A stretch of 64,000 nt of DNA from Falsirhodobacter halotolerans (GTDB taxonomy: Bacteria; Pseudomonadota; Alphaproteobacteria; Rhodobacterales; Rhodobacteraceae). The notes beneath the pieces were generated by a model. That model was not told the DNA's origin. It ran no database searches and worked only from the letters and a program-made list of their open reading frames with translations. This document shows, piece by piece, positions 45,210-53,776 of the stretch; positions within the stretch are counted from its first letter, which is position 1; every line of letters begins with the position of its first letter. The stretch covers positions 1,581,501-1,645,500 of the forward strand of contig NZ_JALJAZ010000001.1 of NCBI RefSeq assembly GCF_022899245.1, written 5' to 3'. The translations under genes and the position numbers were made by a program.

Positions 45210-48200
45210 ATGGCCGGACAAGACACCAGCACGCTCGACCCGGTCGCCCTGATCGACGACCTGATCGGCAATCGCGGCGGGTCGACCGCGCGCATCGCCT
45301 TCGCGCAGTTCGCCGCACAGCTTCTGGCGCAGATGGGGCCGAGCGTGGCGACACTGTCGGACCTGAACGCCATGGCGACCTGGCCGCGCGGCGCGCTTGC
45401 CTTCGTCTGGGATGACGCGACCGCCAGCCGCCGGGGCCTCTACCGCAAGGAATCCGCCTCCGGCAGCGCGACCTGGCAGCGCATCGGCGACCTGCCCACG
45501 CAGGTGATCCGGGACCGGGCGCAACACACCGGCACCCAGGACATCGCAACCATCAGCGGGCTGGAGAACCGCTTGTCCGAGGGCTTCACCTACACGCAAT
45601 ACACCGCCAACCCCTCGGGCCGGAACATCCCCGCCACGGCCAAGAGTGTCCTCTGCCTCCCCGGTTCGGGGGTGGTGTCGGTCTGGATCCCGACCGATCC
45701 GCCGTCCGGCGGGGCGGAGACGGCCGAGATCGTCAAGGACGCCTCGGGCCGGTGGTTGCGCTGCATCTTCAACGAAGCGGATCTGGCGGCCGAGTTCGCC
45801 CGCCTGCAGGCCGAGCAGCGGGACGGCCGCGTCTGGGGGATCTCCGGATCGGAGACGCCGTCCGGGCTGAACGTCCCGGCTTGGGCGAACCTTGTGCAGA
45901 CGGTGCACAACGCGTCGGGGACATCGCGGGACTGGCGTCCGGTCGGGCCGCCGTCGAACGGTCTGGAAATGTCCGACCTGGTCAAGGATGGCAATCCCCA
46001 GCCCCGCTGGTGGGCGCGCGTGGCCGACAATGCGTACCGCGATCGCTCGACCCATACGGGGCAGCAGCCCATGGCGACGATCGAGGGGCTTGGTGCTGCC
46101 TTGACCAACGCGGAGGCGGCGCGCGTGACTGGGGACAACCAGCTTCGCGCCGTTGCTCGTGACGGCGTCACGATCCCGCTCATCAACATCGGCGGCACCC
46201 CGGACGCCATCACGGCGGACATCTGGCCGTCCTTCCTCACCGCCGGGATCACGACCATCTCCGATACCGCCGAGGTGGTGCTCAACCTGAACGCGCCGAA
46301 TGCGACCACGTCGCCCACGCTCACGGTGGGCGGATCCACGTTCAACCTGCGCGATATCAACGGCAATCCGGTCGCGGTCGCTTCTCTCAAACCCGGTCGC
46401 CCACTCAAAGCGCGGCGCAGCGGGTCCACCATGCGAATTGTGCTTGGGGATGCCACGTCGTTCGAACTGGCGGCGATGCGGGCGGATCGCATCATCGGCG
46501 ATGCGCAGGGTGGCACGGTCACGTTGGAATCGGTGGGGGGCACGGGGGACGCGATCACCGCCTCGCTCGCTTCCTCCTTGGTCGCGATCGGACTCAGCGC
46601 GGCCAATGTCCGCCGGGTCACCTGGACGCAACCGGCCACGAACACCGCCGAACGCCCCACCCTGAACATCGACGGCATGGGGGCGGTCCCGATCTTCAGC
46701 TCGGACAACGCGGTCCTTCCGGCGGGGGGCCTCAAGCGCCTGCGCATCTATGAGGCCGTCAAGGTGGCGGGCCGCTGGATCCTGGTGAGCGACGTGAACG
46801 CCGCGGACCTGAAGGTGGTGACGGACACCCAGACCGCTCAGGGGGCGCGCGTTGCGATGACGGAACAGCAGATCGCCGCCCTGCGCGGAACGGTTTGGCC
46901 GGGGGACGGCCTGACGCTGGTGCGGGCCACCAACGGGCCGGTGCTGATGGTCACACCCGATGGCACCACGCGCGGCCGCTTTCTGGCCGAGGACGTTGTC
47001 GGGCTGCAGGACGGGCCCGGCGGATCGGGCGGGGTCGACTTCCTGCCCACCGACACCGGCGACATTCCGATGAACGCCTTCAACATCTGGCAGAAGGCGG
47101 AGGGTGTTCTGGGGTTCCTGTCGGACGACTGGATGGGCCGCACCATCGCCTTCGAGAAGCGCGGCGACCGCATCCTCGCGGACACGCCCAGCCTCGCGAT
47201 CGGCGTTCTGGCCTTCGGCGGCGGGGGTCTGGGGATCGAGCGACCTCTTGTGCAGCGCCATCGCTACCATGTGCTGTCCGAGACGGGCGGGCTCGCGCCC
47301 GCCCTGATCGCGGCGGACGCGGCGGCCGTCATGGATCTCGACCTTGCCATGGACAAGGGCCGCAAGCGCCGGACTCTGCTTGCGGCCTCGGTCCCCCAGG
47401 CCTCGATCACCGAAGCCGAAGCCCTGCCCGACGCGCCACCCCGGCAGGCGTTCACGGCCAAGCTGGCCGACCTGACGGCGACGTCCGCCGCCTTCGGCAA
47501 GACGCTCTTCGTCGATCGAATCCTGCTGTCGCTGCTGGAAGGCTCGCCGAACACGCTCGAACGGACGGCCGACGCGCATTACGCGGCGGTCGGGAACGGG
47601 CTGCGCATGGAGGTGGCCGAGGCGACCGATCAGGGGGCGCTGCCACTCCTCGTCGTCAGCCAGTCGGCGGGCACCCGCACCTCCGGGGGATCCGAGGTGA
47701 TCCTGGCCGAGGCGCGGCTGGACTGGACCCACTTCGCGCTGAACTTCGTGGTCGCCACGCCGAAGTATCCCTTCGCGCTGGCCGATGGCATGCCCGCCAC
47801 GCACACGACCGGCGCGCTTCGCCTGATCGGCGAGATGGAGGCGCTGGCGGTGGCCGAGATCCACGCGGGCAACAGATGGTTCTGCCCGCTTCTGGAAGAG
47901 GCGACGAAGTCGGATGCCCGCACCCTTCGGGCGCGCTTCAACGCGCTCTCGGGCCTCGTTCTGGATGCGGGCGAACACGGGTTCACGGTTCTGGTGAACG
48001 GCACCCCGGCCGCGATCACCTCGGCGGCGGTCAGTTCGGGCACCTTCGTCAACCTCACCCTGGCAACCGATCTGCCCGCCTCGGCCGAGATCGAGGTCCG
48101 TTATGCCTGGGGCGCCTCGGGGGATCGCGGCGACGGATATGCCGCCAACCGGGGCAAGCTGCGCGACGGCTGGGGACAGGTCTCGCGCTATGACCCCGCC

Positions 48201-48254
48201 ATCACGCTGCGCCGCCACGCGCTGTCCGCGCGCGTCCGCTTCACCGCCGCATAA
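45210..48254 (+). CDS. Phage tail fibre protein
   Basis: A 1014-residue structural protein. Residues 101-118 and 277-294 repeat an RDR-x-HTG-Q-ATI-GL unit typical of fibre linkers, each followed by coiled or beta-rich segments. Residues about 320-420 and 445-540 form a second internal duplication (VGGT-DAIT patterns with LNIDG/LTVGG). The C-terminal half (about 600-1014) is a large beta-rich receptor-binding region with no recognised enzyme motif. The ribosome-binding site GAGGA lies just before the ATG. It follows the tail-tip gene by nine bases. Confidence 0.8.
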   Translation: MAGQDTSTLDPVALIDDLIGNRGGSTARIAFAQFAAQLLAQMGPSVATLSDLNAMATWPRGALAFVWDDATASRRGLYRKESASGSATWQRIGDLPTQVIRDRAQHTGTQDIATISGLENRLSEGFTYTQYTANPSGRNIPATAKSVLCLPGSGVVSVWIPTDPPSGGAETAEIVKDASGRWLRCIFNEADLAAEFARLQAEQRDGRVWGISGSETPSGLNVPAWANLVQTVHNASGTSRDWRPVGPPSNGLEMSDLVKDGNPQPRWWARVADNAYRDRSTHTGQQPMATIEGLGAALTNAEAARVTGDNQLRAVARDGVTIPLINIGGTPDAITADIWPSFLTAGITTISDTAEVVLNLNAPNATTSPTLTVGGSTFNLRDINGNPVAVASLKPGRPLKARRSGSTMRIVLGDATSFELAAMRADRIIGDAQGGTVTLESVGGTGDAITASLASSLVAIGLSAANVRRVTWTQPATNTAERPTLNIDGMGAVPIFSSDNAVLPAGGLKRLRIYEAVKVAGRWILVSDVNAADLKVVTDTQTAQGARVAMTEQQIAALRGTVWPGDGLTLVRATNGPVLMVTPDGTTRGRFLAEDVVGLQDGPGGSGGVDFLPTDTGDIPMNAFNIWQKAEGVLGFLSDDWMGRTIAFEKRGDRILADTPSLAIGVLAFGGGGLGIERPLVQRHRYHVLSETGGLAPALIAADAAAVMDLDLAMDKGRKRRTLLAASVPQASITEAEALPDAPPRQAFTAKLADLTATSAAFGKTLFVDRILLSLLEGSPNTLERTADAHYAAVGNGLRMEVAEATDQGALPLLVVSQSAGTRTSGGSEVILAEARLDWTHFALNFVVATPKYPFALADGMPATHTTGALRLIGEMEALAVAEIHAGNRWFCPLLEEATKSDARTLRARFNALSGLVLDAGEHGFTVLVNGTPAAITSAAVSSGTFVNLTLATDLPASAEIEVRYAWGASGDRGDGYAANRGKLRDGWGQVSRYDPAITLRRHALSARVRFTAA

Positions 48255-48265
48255 AGGAGACACGC

Positions 48266-49036
48266 ATGTCCTTCCCACTTCCCTATGCCGTCCCGGCGGC
48301 GAACCTGCTGCCCGCATCCCTTGCCCCGCTGACCGACGAGTTCGGCGCGCTGCCGGTCCTGCACATGTGGACCTTGGTCCGGCGTGAGGCGCAGGTTCAG
48401 GGCGGCCTTGTGCGCATTCCGCCCCGGCTGGGATCGGTGCCTCTGGTCCAGATCGCCGGGTCGGGCGATGCCATCCTCTGGCAGGCCGAACGGCAGGGCG
48501 AGGTGCCGGTCTTCGACAATACGCAGGCGACGGCGAAGCTGTGTGCGATCATCCCCACCCCGCGCGGCGTGTGGTCCGTGCTGGAGGTGGCCCGCCAGAC
48601 CGCCGCTCTGCCCTATTCCTGGGGCATGAACAGCCCGACGCCGGGGCAGCTGAACCTTCTGAGCGGCATCGTCGGGGTTGGACGGCGCAGCGTGGTCGAA
48701 GTGAACGGATCGAACAGTTCGATCACCCCTTACGCCAATACTGATGTCCTGGGCACCGTGCAGGCGAAGGCAACCGTCATCGACTATGGCCGCAAGGAAG
48801 TCAGCCAGGCGATCAACGGCGGGGCCTTCGTCACCGCCACCACCACCACCGCGCCGACGCAGATGGGCCAGCTGATCGAACCCACGGATGCGACCGTGCA
48901 GATCGATCTGGGGCGGTCCCGCGCGGGCAAGGCGTTCGGCGGCACGCTCATGGATCTGATGATCCTGCAGGGCGACGTGCGCGCGATGAACGGCCTCTGG
49001 GCCAAATGGAACAGCTACCGCAGCACATGGGTGTGA
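48266..49036 (+). CDS. Phage tail-associated protein of unknown function
   Basis: A 256-residue protein, not recognised. It is rich in beta-strand-type sequence (VRIPPRLGSVPLVQIAGSGD, AKLCAIIPTPRGVWSVLEVARQT) and ends in LMDLMILQGDVRAMNG, which is suggestive of a jelly-roll or LamG-like fold; this is a weak inference. A strong AAAGGAGA ribosome-binding site precedes the ATG. It is placed between the fibre gene and the sulfatase gene with 11-base and 1-base gaps, so it is probably a fibre partner or chaperone. Confidence 0.65.
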   Translation: MSFPLPYAVPAANLLPASLAPLTDEFGALPVLHMWTLVRREAQVQGGLVRIPPRLGSVPLVQIAGSGDAILWQAERQGEVPVFDNTQATAKLCAIIPTPRGVWSVLEVARQTAALPYSWGMNSPTPGQLNLLSGIVGVGRRSVVEVNGSNSSITPYANTDVLGTVQAKATVIDYGRKEVSQAINGGAFVTATTTTAPTQMGQLIEPTDATVQIDLGRSRAGKAFGGTLMDLMILQGDVRAMNGLWAKWNSYRSTWV

Positions 49037-49037
49037 C

Positions 49038-51260
49038 ATGCCGATCATTCTGAACATCGCCACCGACGACCTCTTCGCCTGGGCCGATTACCTGACGAAG
49101 GACAAATACGGCGTGGCCCCCTTCGGGATCGAGCCGGAGCTGCGCGGCCTGAAGCGCCTGCGGGCGCGGTCAACGCATTTCCGGCGCGCCTCGGCGGTGA
49201 TCGCCGTCTGCATGCCGTCCCGCGCCGCCGTCTACAGCGGCATGTCGCCCGCCGACACGGGCATCTTCAGCAACGCCCCCTCGATCGAGGAAGTCTTGCG
49301 GCCCGAACACCTTTGGACCTACGATCTGCGCCGCGCGGGCTGGACGCTCAACAGCTATGGCAAGATCCTGCACGTCGTCGGCGGGTGGGCCTACACCGCC
49401 CTGCCGTCCGAGTATTACCAGAAGCTCTACCACAACCCACCGCCCAGCTTCACTATGACCGCCCCCGGCAAGCAGCCGGTGCAGACCTATGCGGGCGTCG
49501 AAGGCGGCGGGCGCGGATGGGCGGCGGCCGACGAGCCGGGGCTCTACGACTATCAGGTCGCCCAGGCAGTGATCGACCGCATCAACGGCTATGACGGCAC
49601 CGGCAACCTTTATCTGGAAGCTGGGTTCAAGGCCCCGCATGAGCCATGGGACTGGCCCCAGCGCCTTTATGACCTCGTGCCTCTGGACAGCATCATCCAG
49701 CCCGCCGACTGGCCGCTGTCGTGGGATCTGCTGCCCTTCACCACGAACGAGATGGGCACGGCCAACAGCGGCCTGCTGAACGAAGGGTTCAATGCCTGGG
49801 GGCCGAAGCCCTCGGACTGGACGGCGGCGCAGGTGACCGGCTGGAAGAACAGCGTCCGCAACTACATCGTCGGCGTCTTGTGGCTGTCCGATCAGATCGA
49901 CCGCGTCCTGGACGCGTTGGAGGCCAGCCCCCACAACGCCAGCACCATGATCGTCTTCTGGGGGGATCACGGCTACCATCTGGGCGACAAGGGCCGGTTC
50001 CACAAGTTCACCCTGTGGGAGGAGGCCTGCAACGCGGCCTTCATGATCTCGCTTCCGGGGCAGACGCAGACCCAGGACTGCGACGATCCCATCTCCTTGA
50101 TCGATATCGGCGCGACCATCTGCGATTACGCAGGCGTGCCGTGGCGCGAAGGGCGGCGGGGCATCTCCCTGCGCCCCTATCTCGAGCGGCGGAACGTCCC
50201 GGTCGACCGGCTGATCCCGTCCTTCTGGTATGGCTCGGTCAGCGCCTCGGTCGGCAGCAAGCGCATCTCGGCCTATCAGGACGGCAGCTACGAGTTCTTC
50301 GACGTGGCCGCGGACCCGTGGTCGGCCAACAACCTGGCCCTGCAGGGCGGTGCGGAGTTCGACGCCCTGCGCGAGAAGCTTCACGCCATGGCGATCGACT
50401 GGGGCATGCAGATCCACGAGGAAGGGGCCACGTTGCGGCCGGGGACGCCCATCGCCAGCCTTGTCGGCTATGCGCCGAAGGTGGATCGGTCGCTCACCTC
50501 CAGCTTCATCGTCCTGGGCGATCTGGATGCCCGCGCGGAAAGCCCGAACTACAAGACGATGTATGGGCTGAATCGGACGGGGGATCAGGACAAGGTCTAT
50601 CACCTGCCCGAGGGCGTGGGCGCGTTCCGCAACATCAACACCATCTCCAACGTCGAGATCCACGGCAATGATGGCGACAACCTGTTCAGCATCCAGCAGG
50701 TCAGCCAAGGCGCGGAGGCGACGGTGCATACCGGCGAGGGCAACAACCGCGTCATGGGGGCCAACCGCCGCATCGTGACCCATGCCGGATCGGGCGACGA
50801 TTACGTCTTCGGCCGGGGCGGCGGGTATTTTGACATGGGGGGCGGCAACGACACCCTGATCGGATCGGGCGGGGCGTGGGAGGTCCATGCCGGGGCGGGA
50901 AATGACGTGATCAGCCTGTCGGGCACCGGCAACGACGTGGTGTATCTGACCGCAGGGTCGGACCTTGTGAATGTCGGCGCGGGCAATGACACCGTGCACA
51001 TCCGGGGCGGCTCGCATGTGATCGACCTCGGCGACGGCGTCGATACCGTGATCGCCGGGCGCACGGGCCTGCCCCAGATCATCAGCGGATTGCGCGGCGG
51101 CGTCCTCGATCTCTCGGACTGGTCCCCCATCGCGCCGGTGCAGCTGCAACAGGTCGGAGCGGACGTGGCGGTGACGGCCGGGACGGAACGGCTCATCTGC
51201 CGATCGCTGACCCTGGCCGAAGCGCGCGCCGCCATCGTCGGGGTTCAGGTGGCGGCGTGA
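49038..51260 (+). CDS. Sulfatase fused to RTX-type calcium-binding repeats, in the phage tail module
   Basis: A 740-residue protein. Residues 1 to about 480 are a formylglycine sulfatase: metal-binding DD at 10-11, catalytic-site C58-M-P-S-R62 (CxPSR, Cys to be converted to formylglycine), APHEPW around His201, and GDHGYHLGDKGRFHK with Asp310/His311 metal ligands. The order and spacing resemble iduronate-2-sulfatase and choline-sulfatase relatives. Residues about 545-690 carry glycine/aspartate nonapeptide repeats (GEGNNRV, GSGDDYVFG, GGGNDTLIG, GAGNDVISL, GAGNDTVHI) that bind calcium. No signal peptide is visible. Its place directly after fibre genes suggests a virion-bound enzyme acting on a sulfated surface polysaccharide. 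Maturation would need a host formylglycine-generating enzyme. Confidence 0.85.
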   Translation: MPIILNIATDDLFAWADYLTKDKYGVAPFGIEPELRGLKRLRARSTHFRRASAVIAVCMPSRAAVYSGMSPADTGIFSNAPSIEEVLRPEHLWTYDLRRAGWTLNSYGKILHVVGGWAYTALPSEYYQKLYHNPPPSFTMTAPGKQPVQTYAGVEGGGRGWAAADEPGLYDYQVAQAVIDRINGYDGTGNLYLEAGFKAPHEPWDWPQRLYDLVPLDSIIQPADWPLSWDLLPFTTNEMGTANSGLLNEGFNAWGPKPSDWTAAQVTGWKNSVRNYIVGVLWLSDQIDRVLDALEASPHNASTMIVFWGDHGYHLGDKGRFHKFTLWEEACNAAFMISLPGQTQTQDCDDPISLIDIGATICDYAGVPWREGRRGISLRPYLERRNVPVDRLIPSFWYGSVSASVGSKRISAYQDGSYEFFDVAADPWSANNLALQGGAEFDALREKLHAMAIDWGMQIHEEGATLRPGTPIASLVGYAPKVDRSLTSSFIVLGDLDARAESPNYKTMYGLNRTGDQDKVYHLPEGVGAFRNINTISNVEIHGNDGDNLFSIQQVSQGAEATVHTGEGNNRVMGANRRIVTHAGSGDDYVFGRGGGYFDMGGGNDTLIGSGGAWEVHAGAGNDVISLSGTGNDVVYLTAGSDLVNVGAGNDTVHIRGGSHVIDLGDGVDTVIAGRTGLPQIISGLRGGVLDLSDWSPIAPVQLQQVGADVAVTAGTERLICRSLTLAEARAAIVGVQVAA
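51236..51256 (+). repeat. 21-base direct repeat, first copy (end of sulfatase gene)
   Basis: Identical to 51862-51882, with four further matching bases upstream after one mismatch. This copy codes VGVQVAA at the sulfatase C-terminus. Together the copies flank a 605-base segment with a gene fragment on the opposite strand. Confidence 0.75.
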
Positions 51261-51292
51261 TAGATGAAGCAGAGGACAATATAAGGTCAGTA

Positions 51293-51781
51293 TCAGGCGA
51301 TCCGCGCCATCGCCTTGACCTTGTGATGAACCTTTGCCCAATGCTCGCTTGCTTGGGCTATGCTGACGGCCTCTCGCACAGCCTCGGCGTCATTCAGGGA
51401 TGACGCCAAACGTATAACCTGGGATATGTTCGCTACAGATGGCGCAAGCCTCATGCCCATGGCGAACTGCTGCATAGCATTTTGGGCATCGCCTTTGAAT
51501 TTATAGGCGTGACCCGATGCCAGATGGTGCGTTGGGGTTCCAGCTTCCCAGACGTTTTCGGTTTCAGACGGTATCGCCCCCGAAAGGAATGTTCGAACGA
51601 AATTCGAGAGAATTCCCACGCGGCCATAGTGACGAATGGTCTTATGGCCGGTGAGATATGATCTGTGCAGGATGGCGTTTGGATAGGCTTCGAGCGCCCA
51701 ATCCTCTACAAACCGAAGATCAAGCTTTTCCAGAGGATCAAACACGATGAGCGGGGTATCGACACGTCTCTCGTTGATCAA
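51293..51781 (-). CDS. Probable C-terminal gene fragment, hydrolase-like plus repeat tail
   Basis: A 162-residue frame. Its first half (PLIVFDPLEKLDLRFVEDWALEAYPNA, TGHKTIRHYG) resembles the end of an alpha/beta-hydrolase-like domain, and its second half (HLASGHAYKFKGDAQNAMQQFAMGMRLAP) a TPR-like helical pair. The only available start is a TTG without a ribosome-binding site, and the frame continues five codons upstream to a stop, so the 5' part appears to be lost. Less GC-rich than the neighbours. Enclosed by the 21-base direct repeats, which suggests it came in with, or was trimmed by, a recombination event. Confidence 0.4.
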   Translation of the reverse strand: MINERRVDTPLIVFDPLEKLDLRFVEDWALEAYPNAILHRSYLTGHKTIRHYGRVGILSNFVRTFLSGAIPSETENVWEAGTPTHHLASGHAYKFKGDAQNAMQQFAMGMRLAPSVANISQVIRLASSLNDAEAVREAVSIAQASEHWAKVHHKVKAMARIA

Positions 51782-51861
51782 CTTGTGCCAAGGTTACGGA
51801 GCCTTCAACCTGAAGGCAATAAACCATCACCAAGCGCTCGCGACCATGATGTCTCAGCCAA

Positions 51862-51882
51862 CGTCGGGGTTCAGGTGGCGGC
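51862..51882 (+). repeat. 21-base direct repeat, second copy
   Basis: Exact copy of 51236-51256 lying in non-coding debris. It continues without the stop codon seen after the first copy. Confidence 0.75.
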
Positions 51883-51962
51883 CAGACAACGGCCGTTCAA
51901 CGGGGCTTTAAGAAGGGCTGAACGCGGTCAGAACGAAAAACGCGCTGCTGCAATATTCGGTG

Positions 51963-52070
51963 TCATTCACTGCAGATTTGCGTGTCCCGCTACAGGTGTC
52001 ATTCACTGCAGATTTGCGTGTCCCGCTACAGCTACAGTCATTCACTGCAGATTTGCGTGTCCCGCTACAA
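51963..52070 (+). repeat. Three spaced copies of a 33-base repeat
   Basis: Copies at 51963-51995, 51999-52031 and 52038-52070, identical except for the final base of the third. Spacers are three and six bases, too short for CRISPR. Each copy holds a CTGCAG. Spaced terminal repeats of this kind occur at the ends of some insertion sequences (for example IS21-type), but no transposase gene is present, so the identity is open. Confidence 0.7.
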
Positions 52071-52108
52071 CTGACAACACCTAAATTTCTGGAATTTAAC
52101 AGAAAAAA

Positions 52109-52183
<75 letters not shown>

Positions 52184-52287
52184 ATCGGATCGGTTGGATC
52201 GTCTTCGTGGCGGCTGATTAGACATATTCCGCCCGCCATGCAAGCCCCAACTGGACGCTTTTTTGCGCGTCGGTTACAGAGGCTATC

Positions 52288-52455
52288 ATGACGGACGAAA
52301 ACGGCCACAAACACGGCGGGCGCAAGGGCGCGGAGGGGGCCCCTTCGCAAGCCGCCGATCGGGATGCGCGGCTGAAGGCTGCGTTGAAGGCCAATATGGC
52401 GCGCCGGAAACAACAAGCCCGTGCACGGGCGGAAAAGAACGAGGACCAGGGCTGA
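52288..52455 (+). CDS. Small highly charged protein upstream of murA
   Basis: A 55-residue basic protein ([16 protein letters not shown]... with [17 protein letters not shown] at the end). Its stop overlaps the murA start as TGATG, which supports both starts and indicates translational coupling. No domain is recognised; the C-terminal half is a predicted charged helix. Confidence 0.7.
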   Translation: MTDENGHKHGGRKGAEGAPSQAADRDARLKAALKANMARRKQQARARAEKNEDQG

Positions 52456-53720
52456 TGGATTCGATTGTTGTGCGCGGGAACGGCCCGCTGAAAGGGCAGA
52501 TCCCCATCGCGGGGGCCAAGAACGCCTGCCTGACCCTCATGCCGGCGACGCTTCTTACGGATGAGCCGCTGACCCTTACCAATGCGCCGCGCCTGTCGGA
52601 CATCCGCACGATGACGCAGCTCCTGGGCTCGCTCGGGGCGGAGGTGACGACCCTGCAGCAGGGGCAGGTTCTGGCGCTGTCCTCGCATGATCTGAACAAT
52701 CATGTGGCCGATTACGACATCGTGCGGAAGATGCGGGCCTCGATTCTGGTGCTGGGGCCGATGCTGGCGCGGGATGGCCAGGCGGTGGTGTCGCTGCCCG
52801 GGGGCTGTGCGATCGGCGCGCGGCCGGTGGATCTGCATCTGCGGGCGCTGGAGGCGATGGGCGCCGATCTGGACCTTCGCGACGGCTATGTTCATGCGAA
52901 AGCGGTCGGGGGACTGAAGGGCGCGGTGTTCGAATTCCCCGTCGTGTCGGTGGGGGCGACGGAAAATGCGCTGATGGCGGCGACCTTGGCCAAGGGCACG
53001 ACCGTCCTGAAGAACGCCGCGCGGGAGCCGGAGATCGTCGATCTGGCCCAGTGCCTGCGCCGCATGGGTGCGCAGATCGAAGGGGAAGGCACGTCCACCA
53101 TCACCATTCAGGGGGTGGACCGTCTTGGCGGCGCGACCCATCCCGTGGTCGCGGACCGGATCGAACTGGGCACCTATATGCTCGCCCCCGCCATCTGTGG
53201 CGGAGAGGTGGAGTTGCTGGGGGGCCGCATCGACCTTCTGGCCGCCTTCTGCGAAAAACTGGATGAGGCCGGTGTCTCGGTCCGCGAAAGCGCGAACGGC
53301 ATCACCGTCAGCCGACAGAATGGCCGGGTGCGCGCGGTGGACGTGGTGACCGAGCCCTTCCCCGGCTTTCCCACCGACCTTCAGGCCCAGATGATGGCCC
53401 TTTTGTGCACCGCCGAAGGAACCAGCGTTCTGGAGGAGCGGATTTTCGAGAATCGCTTCATGCATGCCCCCGAACTGATGCGCATGGGCGCGCGGATCGA
53501 CGTGCATGGCGGCACCGCCACCGTGCACGGCGTGGACAAACTGCGCGGCGCGCCCGTCATGGCGACCGATCTGCGGGCCTCCGTGTCCATGATCCTCGCG
53601 GCCCTTGCGGCGGAGGGGGAAACGGTGGTCAGCCGCGTCTATCATCTGGATCGGGGATACGAGAAGGTGGAAGAAAAGCTTTCGGCCTGCGGCGCGCAGA
53701 TCGAACGCATCCACGCCTGA
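52455..53720 (+). CDS. murA: UDP-N-acetylglucosamine 1-carboxyvinyltransferase
   Basis: Transfers enolpyruvate from PEP to UDP-GlcNAc, the first committed step of peptidoglycan synthesis, in the cytoplasm. A 421-residue two-domain EPT fold. N-terminal [22 protein letters not shown] with the conserved Lys; catalytic Cys118 in [15 protein letters not shown], the fosfomycin target; later [11 protein letters not shown] and [12 protein letters not shown]. The ATG at 52455 was chosen from the one-base overlap with the upstream small gene and the start of homology. Confidence 0.98.
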   Translation: MDSIVVRGNGPLKGQIPIAGAKNACLTLMPATLLTDEPLTLTNAPRLSDIRTMTQLLGSLGAEVTTLQQGQVLALSSHDLNNHVADYDIVRKMRASILVLGPMLARDGQAVVSLPGGCAIGARPVDLHLRALEAMGADLDLRDGYVHAKAVGGLKGAVFEFPVVSVGATENALMAATLAKGTTVLKNAAREPEIVDLAQCLRRMGAQIEGEGTSTITIQGVDRLGGATHPVVADRIELGTYMLAPAICGGEVELLGGRIDLLAAFCEKLDEAGVSVRESANGITVSRQNGRVRAVDVVTEPFPGFPTDLQAQMMALLCTAEGTSVLEERIFENRFMHAPELMRMGARIDVHGGTATVHGVDKLRGAPVMATDLRASVSMILAALAAEGETVVSRVYHLDRGYEKVEEKLSACGAQIERIHA

Positions 53721-53776
53721 CGCTTGCCCCTGCGGGGGCAGCGCTTATCTGATGCGCATCGGCAACGGAGATGACA

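Larger units (their letters stand above)
42900..51260 (+). mobile_element. Prophage remnant: distal tail module only
   Basis: Four plus-strand genes typical of the tail tip and fibres of a siphovirus-like phage. No terminase, capsid, tape-measure, lysis or integrase genes are present. The left edge cuts into the tail-tip gene, next to the bacterial IclR gene. The right edge is followed by direct repeats and a gene fragment up to tRNA-Thr at 52109. The three downstream genes are intact and in good codon use, so the module has not simply decayed. Confidence 0.75.

Noticed and set aside
44241-48317. Very long open frame (1358 codons) on the minus strand
   Set aside because: Antisense to the tail-tip and fibre genes. 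Arg/Gly/Pro-rich composition without domains, an effect of high third-position GC in the real genes.
49170-51341. 723-codon open frame on the minus strand
   Set aside because: Antisense shadow of the sulfatase gene; no motifs.
51963-52070. Possible CRISPR array
   Set aside because: Three 33-bp repeats but spacers of only three and six bases, no cas genes and no leader.
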